A DNA stretch of 57,774 nucleotides from Rhodospirillaceae bacterium (GTDB lineage: Bacteria; Pseudomonadota; Alphaproteobacteria; Rhodospirillales; Casp-alpha2): positions 1 to 57,774 of the forward strand of contig JABJBP010000047.1 of assembly GCA_018665815.1 (NCBI GenBank), written 5' to 3'. A program made the position numbers and the translations under genes. Below, piece after piece: positions 9,008-17,571 of the stretch. The stretch's first letter is position 1. The number at the start of each line of letters is the position of its first letter. The notes beneath the pieces were generated by a model. That model had not been told where the DNA came from, did no database searches, and saw nothing but the letters and a program-made list of their open reading frames with translations.

Positions 9008-9764
9008 TCCATTGGCGTTGGCGGCCGGGGGCTTTCGAAGGATACGCCACGAGACATATCAAGAGGCTCATCACGGGGCGCAAAATCGGCCTAGCGTGAA
9101 AATAGCATCACATACATAAGTATGCAGTGATGCGGGTCACGGGTGGGCAGTATATTATTGAATTGCCACGCAACGGCCGCATAAAAAAACAGCCGATCCA
9201 GATGATAACTTCAGATTTGCCGCCAGACGCCGGCTTCCATCCGCCCCAATGAGCCGCAATATTTTTCAATTCTCCCTTGCGGTCATGAAGATTTTATATA
9301 AATCCGATAATAAGGAATTTATTGAAAGGCCTGTTTAATGAAAGAACCGCATAAAAATGAAACAAACAGCGCAACGGCGTGATCCGGGAGAACCGCCAAG
9401 AACGCAGCGAAGCTTAAAGATTGGTGGCGCTCATCTTCCGTCAACGGCCAGGGCGGAACTCTCGGTGGCGTGCAGCCTCGGGGAAAACCCGGAGAGGGCT
9501 TCGATTAAATTGGGCTTGTTCCGTCATTTTTTTATCAAACCGTTGAAATATTTAAGTTTTCGACCCCGGTTTTTTAGCAACCGGCATGCGGGGGATCATG
9601 ATTCCCATCGAGCGCTCATGCCAGGCACCCGCATCTTCATGGCACGGCGAGGGGTGGCCTGGCGGTCTCCACCCGGGAAATGCCAACACGATTTCGTCGC
9701 CAGGTTAAACGGCCCCGTTCAAATTGGTCGGGATGCACGGGCCGTATCTCCAGGTGCGGGATGT
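9008..9764. other. 757-bp gap with no secure gene
   Basis: No convincing gene is present. One frame is worth recording. ATG 9338 opens MKEPHKNETNSATA, meets TGA, and continues in frame for about 40 codons (AKNAAKLKDWW, then a Gly-rich part ending GKPGEGFD and TAA). It looks like a small protein broken by one stop, or chance. A perfect 6-bp inverted repeat, CCGGTT...AACCGG, lies near 9566-9584. A long plus-strand frame running through 9357-11087 is an antisense shadow of the dehydrogenase gene at 9765-10526. Confidence 0.4.
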
Positions 9765-10526
9765 TCAGCTCGGCGCCATCCTGATCGCCCCGTCGAGACG
9801 GATGGTTTCGCCGTTCAGATAGGCGTTTTCAACGATGTGGAGCGCCAGCTTGGCGTATTCCGACGCCTCGCCAAGCCGGGCGGGGAACGGCACAGTGGCG
9901 CCCAGGCTGTCTTGGACGTCTTGCGGCAAACCGAACAGCATCGGCGTGCCCATGATGCCCGGCGCGATGGCCATGACGCGGATCGCATGGCGCGCCAGTT
10001 CGCGCGCAATCGGAATGGTCATGGCGTGAACGCCACCCTTCGAAGCCCCATAGGCCGCCTGCCCGATCTGCGCCTCAAAAGCCGCCACGGACGCGGTGTT
10101 GATAATGACGCCGCGCTCGCCCGTATCCAATTCATCAAGCTCGGTCATCGCGGCGGCGGCGAGCCGGGTTATATTGAAGCTGCCGATCAAATTGACGTTG
10201 ATGACTTGCGCGAATTTTTCCAAATCCATGGGGCCGTTTCTGCCGACAACGCGGCCGGCCGGCGCGATGCCCGCGCAATTGACGCAGATCCGCGCCGCGC
10301 CATGGGCGTCTTCGGCGGCGGCAATAGCCGCAACCGCGCTTTCGGCGTTCGACACATCACAGGCAAAGCCCGCGCCACCAATATCGGCGCCGACGGCCTT
10401 GGCGCCATCCTCATTCATGTCCAACACGCAGACGCGCGCGCCGTTTGCCGCCAACGCACGGGCCGTCGCTTCGCCCAATCCCGAGGCGCCACCCGTGACG
10501 ATCGCCGCTTGTCCGTTGATGTCCAT
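9765..10526 (-). CDS. SDR dehydrogenase, 3-hydroxyacyl-CoA dehydrogenase (HSD17B10-like) type
   Basis: A 253-residue classical short-chain dehydrogenase. The NAD-binding motif TGGASGLGEA is at residues 11-20, followed by the acidic position in VLDMNED, which favours NAD. NCAGI comes next, then the catalytic Ser of NTASVAAFE and YGASKGG (YxxxK). The IAPGIMGTPM loop and a C-terminus ending GAIRMAPS are typical of the type II 3-hydroxyacyl-CoA/2-methyl-3-hydroxybutyryl-CoA dehydrogenase branch. It likely oxidises a 3-hydroxyacyl-CoA in fatty-acid or isoleucine breakdown, fitting the nearby hydratases and acetoacetyl-CoA synthetase. Confidence 0.88.
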   Translation of the reverse strand: MDINGQAAIVTGGASGLGEATARALAANGARVCVLDMNEDGAKAVGADIGGAGFACDVSNAESAVAAIAAAEDAHGAARICVNCAGIAPAGRVVGRNGPMDLEKFAQVINVNLIGSFNITRLAAAAMTELDELDTGERGVIINTASVAAFEAQIGQAAYGASKGGVHAMTIPIARELARHAIRVMAIAPGIMGTPMLFGLPQDVQDSLGATVPFPARLGEASEYAKLALHIVENAYLNGETIRLDGAIRMAPS

Positions 10527-10632
10527 GAAATTGCTCCTCTCAATGATTGTTTGCCTTATTGGAGCCCCAATTCCGTGTACAGTAGCCCCTCAGACACGCG
10601 TATTATCATGGGTGATCGGAGGCGCAAGACCG

Positions 10633-11004
10633 ATGGCCGCCAGCAGTTCACAGAGCGAAACGGACAGCCCGAAGCAGGCCCGAAAGATGGCGCGCGACGA
10701 ACGGCGCGTGAACGAAGGCTTTGCGCCGAAAATGAAACGGACCTTGGGCCGCATTCCGTTCGCCCGCGAAGCCGTCGCCGCCTACTTTTGCGCCCGCGAC
10801 CCCGGCACGCCGACGCACGTCAAGGCGACGATCCTGGGCGCGCTCGCCTATTTCATCATGCCCTTGGATATGATCCCGGACTTCATTGTGCTACTGGGCT
10901 ATACCGACGATGCCGCCGTCTTCTGGGCAGCATGGCGGATGATTTTGAAGCACGTGTCCGATGCCCACCGTGCACATGCACGCGCCTACCTGGAAGATTT
11001 GTAA
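10633..11004 (+). CDS. YkvA family (DUF1232) protein
   Basis: A 123-residue protein with the DUF1232 hallmark near its middle: a hydrophobic hairpin containing YFIMPLDMIPDFI followed by LGYTDDAAVF. Members are small, probably membrane-associated proteins of unknown function. ATG 10633 has GGAGG about 10 bases upstream, and the family region begins after a charged N-terminal tail of about 50 residues. Acetoacetyl-CoA synthetase follows after 79 bp on the same strand. Confidence 0.85.
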   Translation: MAASSSQSETDSPKQARKMARDERRVNEGFAPKMKRTLGRIPFAREAVAAYFCARDPGTPTHVKATILGALAYFIMPLDMIPDFIVLLGYTDDAAVFWAAWRMILKHVSDAHRAHARAYLEDL

Positions 11005-11083
11005 GGGCGGCTTGCGGGGACGGAACCACGGTTTCATACTGCGCAAAACGCCACCGAACACGGACCGCATCAGGGAGAATCGC

Positions 11084-13033
11084 GTGACCGAACCGCTTTG
11101 GACACCCAGCGCCGAACAGATTGAGGCGGCGAAAATCAACGAGCTTCGCCTAGCTGTGAATACACGCCATGGCACGGACTTGGCCGATTCCACAGCACTT
11201 TGGGAATTCTCCATCCATGAGCCGGAAAAGTTCTGGCCTGCGGCCATCGCGTTCGCCGGCCTCAAGGCCGAGACCTGGGGCAATACGGTCGTTGTCGATG
11301 CGGACAAGATGCCCGGTGCCAAATGGTTTCCCGACGCGCGGCTGAATTACGCCGAGAACCTTTTGCAGCGCCGCGATGACGCCATCGCGTTGATTTTCCA
11401 GGGGGAGGACAAGGTCAACCGGCGGATGACCTTCAATGAACTATATGATGCCGTGTCCTCAACCCAACAGGCGCTCTCAAACCTGGGCGTCGGCCCCGGT
11501 GATCGGGTCGCGGGGTATCTGCCCAATATGCCCGAAGCCATCATCGCCATGCTGGCGACCACCAGCCTCGGCGCCACGTGGTCATCGTGTTCACCGGACT
11601 TCGGCCTGCAGGGCGTGTTCGACCGCTTCGGCCAGATTCAGCCGAAAGTTCTGTTTGCCTGTGATGGCTATTACTACGGCGGCAAGACCCACGATATTCT
11701 GGGTAAGGTCTCGGCGCTCGCCGATCAGGTCGCCAGCCTGCAGCGCGTCGTGATTGTTCCCTACACATCGGAGGCGCCGGATATCACCGCGATCCGTGAC
11801 GCCCAAGTGCTGGTCGACTTTATCGGCGCCTATCCTCCCGGCGACATCAGCTTCGCGCAGATGCCCTTCGATCATCCGCTGTATATTCTCTACTCATCAG
11901 GCACCACCGGGCAGCCGAAATGCATTGTGCACTGCGCCGGCGGTGTGTTGCTGAAGCATGTGGTCGAACAGATTTGCCAGTTCAATATTGGTGACGGCGA
12001 CCGGGTGTTCTGGTTCACCACGCTGGGCTGGATGATGTGGAATTGGCTGGTCTCGAACCTCGCCTGGGGTGCGACGGTCGTGCTCTACGACGGCTCGCCC
12101 TTTTATCCCGACGGCAACGCCACTTTTGATTTGGCTGAGAAGGAAAAACTGACCTTCCTCGGCACTTCGGCAAAATTCATCGATGCCTGTAACAAAGGTG
12201 GCCTGAAACCTAAGGACACCCACGATCTATCAGCGCTGCGCACGCTCGGCTCCACCGGCTCAACGTTGGTGCCTGAAGGTTTCGACTATGTCTACGCCAA
12301 CATCAAAAAAGACCTGCACCTGGGTTCCATGTCAGGCGGCACCGATATCGCCGGGTGCTTTTGCGGCGCCGATCCGACCTTGCCGGTCTGGCGCGGCGAA
12401 ATTCAGGCGCCGACGCTGGGCATGGCAACCGACGTCTTCGACGACGATGGCAACCCGGTGATCGGTGAGAAGGGTGAATTGGTCTGCACCAAGGCATTTT
12501 CGACGGTGCCGGTATTCCTCAACGACACGGATGGGGCCCGCCTGCACGACGCCTATTTCGCCCGCTTCCCGAACATCTGGACCCACGGCGATTTCATCGA
12601 GCGCACGGCGCATGGTGGCTACGTCATTCACGGCCGCTCCGACGCGACACTGAATCCCGGCGGTGTGCGAATCGGCACGGCGGAAATTTACCGTCAGGTC
12701 GAAAAACTGGAAGACGTGGTCGAGAGCATCGTCATCGGCCAGGATTGGGACAACGATGTGCGCGTCGTCTTGTTTGTCGTTCTTCGCGACGGTATCACGC
12801 TGGACGACGATCTGATTGCTGTGATCAAGAAGCAAGTGCGGAACAACTGCACGCCGCGCCACGTACCGGCGCGTGTTGTTCAGGTCTCAGACATTCCGCG
12901 CACCAAGTCGGGTAAGATTACCGAGCTCGCGGTCCGCGACGTGGTTCATGGCCGGGCCATCAAAAACGCCGAGGCCCTGGCGAACGCTGAGGCGCTGGAT
13001 GAGTTTAGGGATCGCCCGGAGCTGCAAACTTGA
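11084..13033 (+). CDS. Acetoacetyl-CoA synthetase
   Basis: This ATP-dependent acyl-CoA synthetase of the ANL superfamily makes acetoacetyl-CoA from acetoacetate, CoA and ATP, linking ketone bodies or PHB breakdown to central metabolism. GTG 11084 gives 649 residues, normal for AacS, with AGGGAG just upstream. Visible motifs are the P-loop YSSGTTGQPKCIVH, the SGGTDIAGCF adenine region, the hinge GRSDATLNPGGVRIG and the C-terminal catalytic lysine motif RTKSGKITELAVRDVVHG. The GVRIGTAEIYRQVE stretch and long N-terminus separate it from acetyl-CoA synthetase. The neighbouring hydroxyacyl-CoA dehydrogenase suggests a shared role in 4-carbon acyl metabolism. Confidence 0.95.
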   Translation: MTEPLWTPSAEQIEAAKINELRLAVNTRHGTDLADSTALWEFSIHEPEKFWPAAIAFAGLKAETWGNTVVVDADKMPGAKWFPDARLNYAENLLQRRDDAIALIFQGEDKVNRRMTFNELYDAVSSTQQALSNLGVGPGDRVAGYLPNMPEAIIAMLATTSLGATWSSCSPDFGLQGVFDRFGQIQPKVLFACDGYYYGGKTHDILGKVSALADQVASLQRVVIVPYTSEAPDITAIRDAQVLVDFIGAYPPGDISFAQMPFDHPLYILYSSGTTGQPKCIVHCAGGVLLKHVVEQICQFNIGDGDRVFWFTTLGWMMWNWLVSNLAWGATVVLYDGSPFYPDGNATFDLAEKEKLTFLGTSAKFIDACNKGGLKPKDTHDLSALRTLGSTGSTLVPEGFDYVYANIKKDLHLGSMSGGTDIAGCFCGADPTLPVWRGEIQAPTLGMATDVFDDDGNPVIGEKGELVCTKAFSTVPVFLNDTDGARLHDAYFARFPNIWTHGDFIERTAHGGYVIHGRSDATLNPGGVRIGTAEIYRQVEKLEDVVESIVIGQDWDNDVRVVLFVVLRDGITLDDDLIAVIKKQVRNNCTPRHVPARVVQVSDIPRTKSGKITELAVRDVVHGRAIKNAEALANAEALDEFRDRPELQT

Positions 13034-13041
13034 TCGTTTTC

Positions 13042-13947
13042 TCAGCTATCACCAGTCCTTGCCGCAACCCGCGTTTCCTCGACAATCCAGTTCGTGAATG
13101 CCTGGACCTTGGGCGTCTCCTGTGCCCAGCTTGGTGCAACGACGTAGAAGCTGAACGCCGCCGTCACCGAGGCGGCAAACGGCCGGACAAGACGCCCTGA
13201 GGCGATCTCTGGGCCAATCAGGAAACTTCGCCCAAGCGCGACGCCTTCGCCGGCCATCACCGCCTGCATGACAAGATTTGAATGGGGGAATGATGACCCC
13301 CTGGGCACCTCGATAGCCGTTTCACCGACGGCTTCGAACCAATCCTCCCACCTATCCACCATGTCTTCATGGATTAGGGGGAATTTCAGCAAGTCTCGCG
13401 GATGTTTCAGTGGCGGCCCTTTTTCCAACAAAGATGGTGACAGGACTGGGAAAATCTCCTCGTCGGCAATCTTCGTCGCGCTCACGCCGGGCCAACCGCC
13501 GGGGCCGTAACGGATCGCCATGTCGGCTTTATCTCGATCAAAATCGACCGGATGATCAGCAATCTCCAGGCTCAGTTCAATCTCAGGGTGTTGGGCGCGA
13601 AAATTACGAAGCCTGGGCACCAGCCATGATGCCGCGATCGATTCCAGGGTTGATACCGTTAAGCGGCCTTCCCGTTGCTCATGGTTCAATCGCTCAATAC
13701 CCGATGCCATCATATCAAGTGCGTCGGACATAAATGGCATCAAAATCTGTCCGGCGTCGGTTAACTGCAACTGGCGGTTCATGCGCCGGAACAGTTGCAT
13801 ACCCAACTGCTCTTCCAGGTGTTTAATTTGGTGGCTGACGGCAGCCTGCGTCACGAATAGCTCATCCGCCGCGCGGGTGAAGCTCAAACGCCGGGCCGCG
13901 GCCTCAAATGCGCGCAGTGCATTTAGGGATGGCAGTTGGCGAGGCAT
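13042..13947 (-). CDS. LysR-family regulator, GcvA-like
   Basis: A 301-residue LysR-type transcription factor. The N-terminal helix-turn-helix reads PSLNALRAFEAAARRLSFT, then ADELFVTQAAVSHQIKHLEE. PSLNALRAFEAAARR is characteristic of the GcvA-like branch. The effector-binding domain follows from about residue 95. It is convergent with the acetoacetyl-CoA synthetase gene (8-bp gap) and divergent from the DUF1127 gene at 14198 across a very AT-rich spacer with two inverted repeats. Its target is not identifiable; the divergent gene is the natural first candidate. Confidence 0.93.
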   Translation of the reverse strand: MPRQLPSLNALRAFEAAARRLSFTRAADELFVTQAAVSHQIKHLEEQLGMQLFRRMNRQLQLTDAGQILMPFMSDALDMMASGIERLNHEQREGRLTVSTLESIAASWLVPRLRNFRAQHPEIELSLEIADHPVDFDRDKADMAIRYGPGGWPGVSATKIADEEIFPVLSPSLLEKGPPLKHPRDLLKFPLIHEDMVDRWEDWFEAVGETAIEVPRGSSFPHSNLVMQAVMAGEGVALGRSFLIGPEIASGRLVRPFAASVTAAFSFYVVAPSWAQETPKVQAFTNWIVEETRVAARTGDS

Positions 13948-13996
13948 GATTTACTCAACATTTTTCATCAAAATTACTATCTTAATTCCCTAATAA

Positions 13997-14010
13997 GAAT
14001 AAGCTTATTC
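13997..14010. promoter_or_regulatory. Perfect 14-bp palindrome upstream of the LysR gene (candidate operator)
   Basis: GAATAAGCTTATTC is fully self-complementary and lies 50 bp before the LysR start codon, in AT-rich DNA shared with the divergent DUF1127 gene. LysR regulators usually bind dyads in such spacers, so autoregulation is plausible; this is inferred from position and symmetry only. Confidence 0.4.
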
Positions 14011-14076
14011 GTACGATTATATAATTAAAACAATAAATTAATATAATTATTCTCTAATTATACATTACTTTTTCTA

Positions 14077-14096
14077 ATCTTAATATGAATTAAGAT
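14077..14096. promoter_or_regulatory. Inverted repeat upstream of the DUF1127 gene (candidate operator)
   Basis: Perfect 7-bp arms ATCTTAA and TTAAGAT flank a 6-base spacer, about 100 bp before the DUF1127 start. It is the second dyad in the LysR/DUF1127 intergenic region and differs in sequence from the one at 13997, so two different proteins may bind. Confidence 0.35.
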
Positions 14097-14197
14097 CGTT
14101 TGTCGAAAATATCCACCGGGCGTATGTCTTGGGGCAACAGAGATTGCTAACCAACGCCGGATGTCCGGCCCCGCAACACCCAACGGAGGGAACTCAC

Positions 14198-14437
14198 ATG
14201 CGTACAAATTCCATCTCAATTCACGCGCCCGCCGTCACACCGACGGCGCTCACCAACACCATCGCAGGCACGTTCCTGAGTGATTTAAAGGCGCTTTTCG
14301 ACATTCTCGTGGTTTGGCAAAAGCGGGATATGGAACGCCGGCACTTAGCCGCGTTGAGCGGCGCTCAACTGCGCGACGCCGGACTGGTCCGAAGCGACCT
14401 CGCGACGGAAATTAAAAAGCCCGTCTGGACCGCCTGA
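14198..14437 (+). CDS. DUF1127 domain protein
   Basis: A 79-residue protein whose C-terminal 45 residues form the DUF1127 (YjiS-like) module: WQKRDMERRHLAALSGAQL then RDAGLVRSDLATEI. These short, Arg-rich alphaproteobacterial proteins have been linked to small-RNA handling and to phosphate and stress physiology in other genera, but their biochemistry is unsettled. ATG 14198 has GGAGGGAA immediately upstream. A strong terminator follows 29 bp after the stop, so it is transcribed alone. Confidence 0.88.
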   Translation: MRTNSISIHAPAVTPTALTNTIAGTFLSDLKALFDILVVWQKRDMERRHLAALSGAQLRDAGLVRSDLATEIKKPVWTA

Positions 14438-14466
14438 AGACGATTTTAAATCTAACGACCCTGGCT

Positions 14467-14502
14467 GGCCCGGTGTGGATTCGTCTGCACCGGGCCTTTT
14501 TT
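14467..14502 (+). terminator. Rho-independent terminator after the DUF1127 gene
   Basis: GGCCCGGTG and CACCGGGCC form a 9-bp stem around a 12-base loop, followed by six T residues. Confidence 0.9.
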
Positions 14503-14528
14503 ATTCGGCGCCGCAGCGCCTTGCGGGC

Positions 14529-15515
14529 TTAGTGCCGTGTCTCGGTCGTCAAGATAACCTTCCCGGTGGATTTTCGGCTTTTCAGCGTGTGCATGGCTTC
14601 GGCCGCATCGGCCAAATCGAAAGTATGGGAGATATGCGGTTTGAGATCACCCGCGGCGTACCATCCGAACAATTCCTCGAAGCTAGCGGTGATCAGGTCC
14701 GGATCCAGAATTCGGTGCGCGCCCCAATAGAAGCCGATGACCGAGATATTCTTGACCAGTAAAATGTTCGCCGGCACTTGCGGCACCGTGCCACTGGCGA
14801 ACCCAACAACCAGAATGCGCCCACGCTGCACCGTAGCCCGCAGCGCCGCATCGAACGCCTTGCCGCCGACAGGATCATAAACCGCATCGGCGCCGCGCCC
14901 GTCGGTCAATTCCTTGACCCGGTTCTTGATGTCCTCGGAACGATAATCAATCAAGTGATCCGCGCCGTACTCCTTGGCGACAGCCAGCTTGTCAGCACCG
15001 CCGGCGGCGGCAATGACCGTCGCGCCCATTTTCTTGGCAATCTCAACTGCCGTCAGACCGACACCGCCGGCCGCGCCATTGACCAGCAAGACTTCGCCGG
15101 GCTGTAAATTCAGCTTGTCCTTAAGGCCGATGTGGGACGTGCCATAAACGACAGGAAAAGCCGCAGCGCTGATTTCGTCCATGGCGTCGGGCACCCTGAA
15201 GACATCAACCTCCGGCGCGATCACCTGCTCAGCATACCCACCAAACGGCACCATCGCCATGACTTTGTCGCGGGGTTTCACCTGGGTGACGCCCGGCGCG
15301 CATTCCAACACTTCACCGCCGACCTCCAGGCCGGGGCTGAAGGGGAACGGCGGGCGGACCTGATATTCGCCCTTGATCATTAAGGTGTCGGCAAAGTTGA
15401 CGCCGGCCGCCTTGACCGCAATCCGCACCCCGCCTTCGGTCATTTCGGGTTCCGGCATGTCCTCGATGCTGAGGCTTTCGGGCTCTCCCCAATCATGGCA
15501 AACGGCGGCGCGCAT
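14529..15515 (-). CDS. Zinc-independent NADPH:quinone oxidoreductase (MDR family)
   Basis: A 328-residue medium-chain dehydrogenase/reductase. The N-terminal GroES-like domain shows GVNFADTLMIKGEYQV and PFSPGLEVGGEV. The nucleotide-binding domain has VNGAAGGVGLTAVEIAKKMGA near residues 145-165. Structural and catalytic zinc cysteines are missing, as expected for the quinone oxidoreductase branch. It probably reduces quinones or enones with NADPH in the cytoplasm. No operon partner is evident; the next gene is divergent. Confidence 0.9.
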   Translation of the reverse strand: MRAAVCHDWGEPESLSIEDMPEPEMTEGGVRIAVKAAGVNFADTLMIKGEYQVRPPFPFSPGLEVGGEVLECAPGVTQVKPRDKVMAMVPFGGYAEQVIAPEVDVFRVPDAMDEISAAAFPVVYGTSHIGLKDKLNLQPGEVLLVNGAAGGVGLTAVEIAKKMGATVIAAAGGADKLAVAKEYGADHLIDYRSEDIKNRVKELTDGRGADAVYDPVGGKAFDAALRATVQRGRILVVGFASGTVPQVPANILLVKNISVIGFYWGAHRILDPDLITASFEELFGWYAAGDLKPHISHTFDLADAAEAMHTLKSRKSTGKVILTTETRH

Positions 15516-15641
15516 GGGCTTCTCCTGTGATTTTAGGATGACTTGATCCGACCGGCGTTTTGCCCGAGGTTAGGCCCCATGGCAAGCCCTGGGATAAGTC
15601 CAGGAGCCAGCACCAAGGCAACTTGAACCAAGGCGAACACC

Positions 15642-16211
15642 ATGCGCGGCTATTTCGGCATCGGCGTCGAAAACATCTCAAAGGCTATGAACGTCGGAAA
15701 TCTGTTCCGCTCGGCGCATGCCTTCGGCGCGGGTTTTGTTTTCACCGTTTCCGCCAATTACGCCCGCCGGGAAGGCGGCAAGTCGGACACATCTGACTCA
15801 CTTGCGCACCTGCCGTTCTACAGCTTTCCCGACACGCCGTCGCTAATGTTGCCACAAGGCTGCAAACTGGTCGGCATCGAATTGATGGATGACGCGGTCG
15901 ACCTGCCGAGCTTTCGTCACCCACAACAAGCCGCCTACGTGCTGGGCCCCGAACGCGGTGAACTGTCGCCGGAAATGACTGAGCGTTGCGATTGGGTGAT
16001 AAAAATCCCGACCAAGTTCTGCGTCAACGTCGGTATAGCGGGCGCCATCGTCATGTATGACCGAATATCCAGCCTGGGCAAGTTCCCGCGCCGCGCCGCG
16101 CGCGCCGGCGGGCCAACGGAAACACCCGCCGGTCATCAATTTGGCGGGCCGAGACAGCGTTCAGAAATGGAAATTTTTCGCACCGAGCCACCGGTCGCAT
16201 ATAATGATTAA
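15642..16211 (+). CDS. TrmH/SpoU-type RNA 2'-O-methyltransferase
   Basis: A 189-residue SPOUT-fold methyltransferase. It has the N-terminal NVGNLFRSAHAFGAGFVFTV motif (motif 1, with the catalytic Asn/Arg), VLGPERGELSPEM (motif 2) and IPTKFCVNVGIAGAIVMYDR (motif 3, SAM knot). These predict ribose methylation of tRNA or rRNA; the exact target cannot be read from sequence. The last 40 or so residues are low-complexity and divergent. The stop codon is two bases from the large palindromic element at 16213. Confidence 0.9.
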   Translation: MRGYFGIGVENISKAMNVGNLFRSAHAFGAGFVFTVSANYARREGGKSDTSDSLAHLPFYSFPDTPSLMLPQGCKLVGIELMDDAVDLPSFRHPQQAAYVLGPERGELSPEMTERCDWVIKIPTKFCVNVGIAGAIVMYDRISSLGKFPRRAARAGGPTETPAGHQFGGPRQRSEMEIFRTEPPVAYND

Positions 16212-16212
16212 T

Positions 16213-16478
16213 TTATTTGGCCCCTCAGGCGCCGGGTGCACCCCTCCGGGATGCTTGGCTCACGCGCTGACCGCGCGGCACGCAGTCGCGCTTGCCTCCT
16301 CGCAAAGCTCGTCGGTTCCATAGCCAATTAAAGATGGTGCAGTTGCCGGGTCTCTGGCCGTTGGAGGTCTGTGTTGCCGACGGGCGTTCGCCCGGAGGCA
16401 AGCGCAACGCGCGCCGGGCCTAATGGCTGTTAGCCAAGCGAACGGAGTGAGCGCCCGGCACTTGAGGGGCTAAAATAA
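16213..16478. repeat. 266-bp imperfect palindromic element
   Basis: Two inverted arms of about 100 bp (16213-16315 and 16377-16478) flank a spacer of about 60 bp. Aligned blocks include TTATTT, GCCCCTCA, GCCGGG, GCTTGGCT, GCGCTTGCCTCC and CGTCGG, in the same order on both arms once one is reverse-complemented, with small gaps. It encodes no protein I can support. It fills the space between the convergent methyltransferase and asparaginase genes, the usual location of dispersed palindromic (REP/MITE-like) elements. A second copy was not seen in this window, so repeat status in the genome is inferred. Confidence 0.7.
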
Positions 16479-16504
16479 GAGGCTCATATAAAAATTCTCT
16501 AAAA

Positions 16505-17518
16505 CTACTCCGCCCAACCGTCAGCGATGCGAATACTGCCAACGTTTCGTCCGGTGGCATTGGAGATCGGAACTTCCAAGAAATCGCGAAGTGCTGCCCG
16601 TCCCACGTCATCAATGACACCAAGACGGCCCAACAGGGCACCGACGGCAACGTCCGAAGCCCGCCCACCACCGTCCTCGATCTTCAAGGCAATACCGATA
16701 TTGAGCTCCGGTACGATCGCCGCGTGAATTCCTTCAGCGCCGGTCTTGGTGGCAAACCGGCCGGAGCCAGCACGCATGGCCGCCGTATCGAAACCACCGG
16801 TGCCGCGCACGTATTCGGGATGCGTGGTCATGCAACGGAAGATCGTTTCCGCAGCCCGGGCCCGTGGGCCGCCCAAACCCTCCGGGTCCGCCATCCGGGC
16901 CAATGCTCGGGCCATCGCAACCAGCGGCATGCCGATAACCGGGATGCCACAGCCGTCGTGACCGCGCGCCGAGCCGGAAAGGTCAACACCGCCGAGATCG
17001 CTCAAGATCGCCGCCAAGCGCGCCTGCACCGGATGGTCGTCGTCGATATACCCTTGCGTTGCTTCGCCTAGGTGCACCGCCGTGGTCAAAAACCCGCTGT
17101 GCTTGCCCGAGCAATTGTTGAAAGCCGCATCCGGCGCGATGCCGGCGCGTATAACATCGGCTGCGGCGCCCTCGTGGCGCGGCAAATGCCCGCCGCATTC
17201 CAAATTCCCGGGGCCAAGCCCGATCCGGTCGAGCCAAGCGCGCACCGTATCGACGTGGTGCGGCTCACTCATATGGGATGCACAGGCGAGCGCGATTTCG
17301 GGATCGCTGACACCCAAGGCATCAGCTGCCCCGGTCTCGATCAACGGCAAGGCCTGAAGCGGTTTAATGGATGAGCGCGGATAAATGTATTGATCCACGT
17401 CGCCCCATGAATCGAGCACCTTTCCGGTGCTGTCGACGATCGCAGCATGGCATCGATGGCGGCTCTCGACCATGTCGCCGCGCGTGACTTCGATGATTAT
17501 CGTATGGTTGCGTTCCAT
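16505..17518 (-). CDS. Asparaginase family protein (asparaginase II, PF06089 type)
   Basis: A 337-residue protein of the thermolabile asparaginase II family known from Rhizobium. Family landmarks are IIIEVTRGDMVESRHRCHA, SSIKPLQALPL, ECGGHLPRH, NNCSGKHSGFL and GHDGCGIPVIGMPL. The expected reaction is L-asparagine to aspartate plus ammonia in the cytoplasm. ATG 17518 matches the family start; a longer frame to 17554 adds 12 residues without similarity. It is divergent from the IalB-like gene at 17572 with only 53 bp between starts, so the promoters must overlap. Confidence 0.92.
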   Translation of the reverse strand: MERNHTIIIEVTRGDMVESRHRCHAAIVDSTGKVLDSWGDVDQYIYPRSSIKPLQALPLIETGAADALGVSDPEIALACASHMSEPHHVDTVRAWLDRIGLGPGNLECGGHLPRHEGAAADVIRAGIAPDAAFNNCSGKHSGFLTTAVHLGEATQGYIDDDHPVQARLAAILSDLGGVDLSGSARGHDGCGIPVIGMPLVAMARALARMADPEGLGGPRARAAETIFRCMTTHPEYVRGTGGFDTAAMRAGSGRFATKTGAEGIHAAIVPELNIGIALKIEDGGGRASDVAVGALLGRLGVIDDVGRAALRDFLEVPISNATGRNVGSIRIADGWAE

Positions 17519-17571
17519 GCTGGCATATGTGCCTCGAACCTCACCCCTTGGCAAGCACCGGTCAGCCGGTT

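Noticed and set aside
9357-11087. Long plus-strand open frame over the SDR gene
   Set aside because: Antisense to a clear dehydrogenase, Arg/His-rich composition and no motif; it is a shadow of GC-rich codon use.
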